This document shows, piece by piece, positions 62,190-64,000 of a stretch of DNA of 64,000 nucleotides (its first letter is position 1; every line of letters begins with the position of its first letter). The DNA comes from Allacma fusca (Eukaryota > Arthropoda > Collembola > Symphypleona > Sminthuridae): positions 51,594,386 through 51,658,385 of the forward strand of contig OX359248.1 in assembly GCA_947179485.1 (NCBI GenBank). The letters run 5' to 3'. The notes under the pieces are model-generated. The model did not search any database, was not told the origin of the DNA, and saw only the letters and a program-made list of their open reading frames with translations. The position numbers and the translations under genes were made by a program.

Positions 62190-64000
62190 CTACTACCATT
62201 TCACTCTTTTGTTGTGTATAGTATTGACTGGAAAAAAAATAGAATCTACTGGAATAGTTCAAGTTTTAATGACTGAATATTGATGAGGTCTGGTTTCATA
62301 TTACAAACGTTATAGTCATCAGAAAAATAATTTTTTTTTTTTGCAATTGGAACTATATTCTATATATGTTTTTACTATAATTATATCTGAGCTATATTGT
62401 ATGTACATATATAGGAAATGTGTATATTTACTTCTGCGAATAGCACAAATTTGAATGTATGTGATATGCTTACACGTTTTTTGCTGTACCTTATATGTAA
62501 GTTCTGGAACGAACCTTGGTTTTTTTACTTGCAGCTAGTAATTATTCATAACATAGGAATCTATGTATACTTCCGGTGGGATTATCCCTGTCACGATAGA
62601 GAATTTGTATAAATATTTTAATCATATAGAGAGTAGTACGTGGAGGCATGGATTTGATGAATAGTTTTCTATATATTTGTGCTCTAACTTTTATCCTACT
62701 GTCAGAGATTATTTATTTTATGTTTGAGTCTATGGATCACTCTTTCAAGAATTCCACGCGCGGATATTCATAGATACATTATGTACTATATATCTTACTT
62801 GTAATTATTATAGGTATATAGGATAAGTGACTGGAAAATTCGGGAAATTGTTATTTTCAAATGCTCTACAGACGGAATGGAGTTGGTTCGTTATTATCGG
62901 TATTGAGTCACGAGTAGTAGTTCTCTATACTCTTGTGTATTTTAGCTTTAGATTGTGATAAGTCATTCAAAATTGTAACTCAGGACTTCAAAGTATACAA
63001 TGAAGCATGAACTTATAGGATTTTTCTAATGCAATTGTGTATTCTAAAATTAATTTGTGGCAGTTATATACTTTATATGTATTCCATTGAAAATAAAAAG
63101 TCAGCAGTGTAGTTAATTGTATGAAGCTAAATTATACACAAGTCCTTGTAAGCCGGATAGTATTCACTATAAATGTAGAACAATACATATTTAGGAGAGC
63201 TCCTTGTAATTTGAAATTTCTCTATGGATTTATTATTAATTACGATGTAATTACTATTATGCGCTTGAACAATCGGAATCCGTTCAATTGTCCCTTTGGA
63301 TGTACTAAATATTGTAGCTACGAGCAATGGCTTTTTTTAGTATAGTACAAGTCCAAAATCCTACTGCGGAGGAGAGTGTATTAAAAAAAGGGCAATGCCA
63401 TTTGAATCAACTTCTGAGCAGAACGAAAACATTAAGTAAATATTTGCACAAGTATTATTTATCAAACTCAAATAGTCCTTGCGATTTGAATAAGAATTCT
63501 CTCATGGGAAGGGTGCAGCTCATGTTATGTTGGGCACATTTTGTCCTCCTCGTCTGTAATTCCTTGTGACGTGTGAATTAAATTTTATGTCTTTCAAAAT
63601 TGACAGACGGTGACAGGGAATGGTGTGAAAGCTTGAGTCATGTGTTCCTTTGACCAGGGGAGTAATGGAATTGGCAAAGTTTAAGTATTTGACAAAAGAT
63701 TTAACTCACAGAGCTTAAGCTAACTGTCCGTCCGTCCGTCGTACGCATGATGTGTGAGTATTTTTAATAATATTGTAATCAAAAGTACTTGTGTTTTATG
63801 TACTACTTCACACTACTGTCCCTATGTAAATGGACGCATGTAGACGTAGAGGAACGTGCTCAATAGGGACCGCATTGCAAACAGCAAGGGGTTGTTATGC
63901 ATTCCTATTTGCATATACTTAAAGGGAGTTATGTCACAAGGAGAAAAAATGGGCTTGCTCGAAAATAATCAGTACTGTATTGTTTACTGTCTGATTTGAT

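Larger units (their letters stand above)
61878..64000. other. 3' UTR and downstream flank of chimaerin
   Basis: AT-rich sequence with the AATAAA signals and hairpin noted separately, a short AC run near 61922-61936 and a TCCG run near 63724-63740. Short ORFs near 63.1-63.6 kb have no recognisable domain. Confidence 0.6.

Overview
The window looks like nuclear DNA from an invertebrate, most likely an arthropod. It is AT-rich, has long introns with GT..AG boundaries, many AC and AG microsatellites, and decayed animal-type transposons. The mix of a Penelope-like element, a mariner-like transposase with an HHD..SSH block and hAT-type short elements would suit a crustacean such as a copepod, but that is inference; no marker here names the species.

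One conserved protein-coding gene is clear: a chimaerin (SH2 - C1 - RhoGAP Rac-GTPase activating protein) on the + strand. Seven coding exons lie at 37893/37913-37952, 43453-43834, 51201-51480, 54136-54262, 55801-56055, 58401-58532 and 61618-61877. All splice phases agree, and from the ATG at 37913 they give 491 residues ending in TAG at 61875-61877. The first exon is open upstream of that ATG and has an acceptor, so a more 5' exon is possible. Notable points are a Ser/Thr/Asn-rich insert of about 65 residues before the SH2 domain and loss of a C1-domain proline that is usual in diacylglycerol-binding C1 domains.

Layout. 1-22.4 kb: no recognised gene; non-coding DNA with a 28-bp tandem repeat near 7.1-7.4 kb, microsatellites, homeodomain-like AT-rich clusters and a few orphan exon-like ORFs. 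22.5-31.7 kb: a transposon-rich block holding a Penelope-type hammerhead-like remnant (22.49 kb), a CTCF-like motif (23.46 kb), two hAT-type non-autonomous elements with TIRs and 8-bp target duplications (24681-25749 and 25807-26359), a lightly damaged Penelope-like element (27577-30066) and a decayed mariner-like transposase (30935-31680). 31.7-37.9 kb: nothing coding recognised. 37.9-61.9 kb: chimaerin with six introns of about 1.5-7.4 kb; intron 4 carries a second 28-bp tandem repeat. 61.9-64 kb: 3' UTR and flank, with a polyadenylation signal and a perfect 11-bp hairpin.

I found no tRNA, rRNA or CRISPR array. The most unusual content is the neighbouring hAT pair, the near-intact Penelope element and the chimaerin sequence differences; I see no evidence of a wholly new system.
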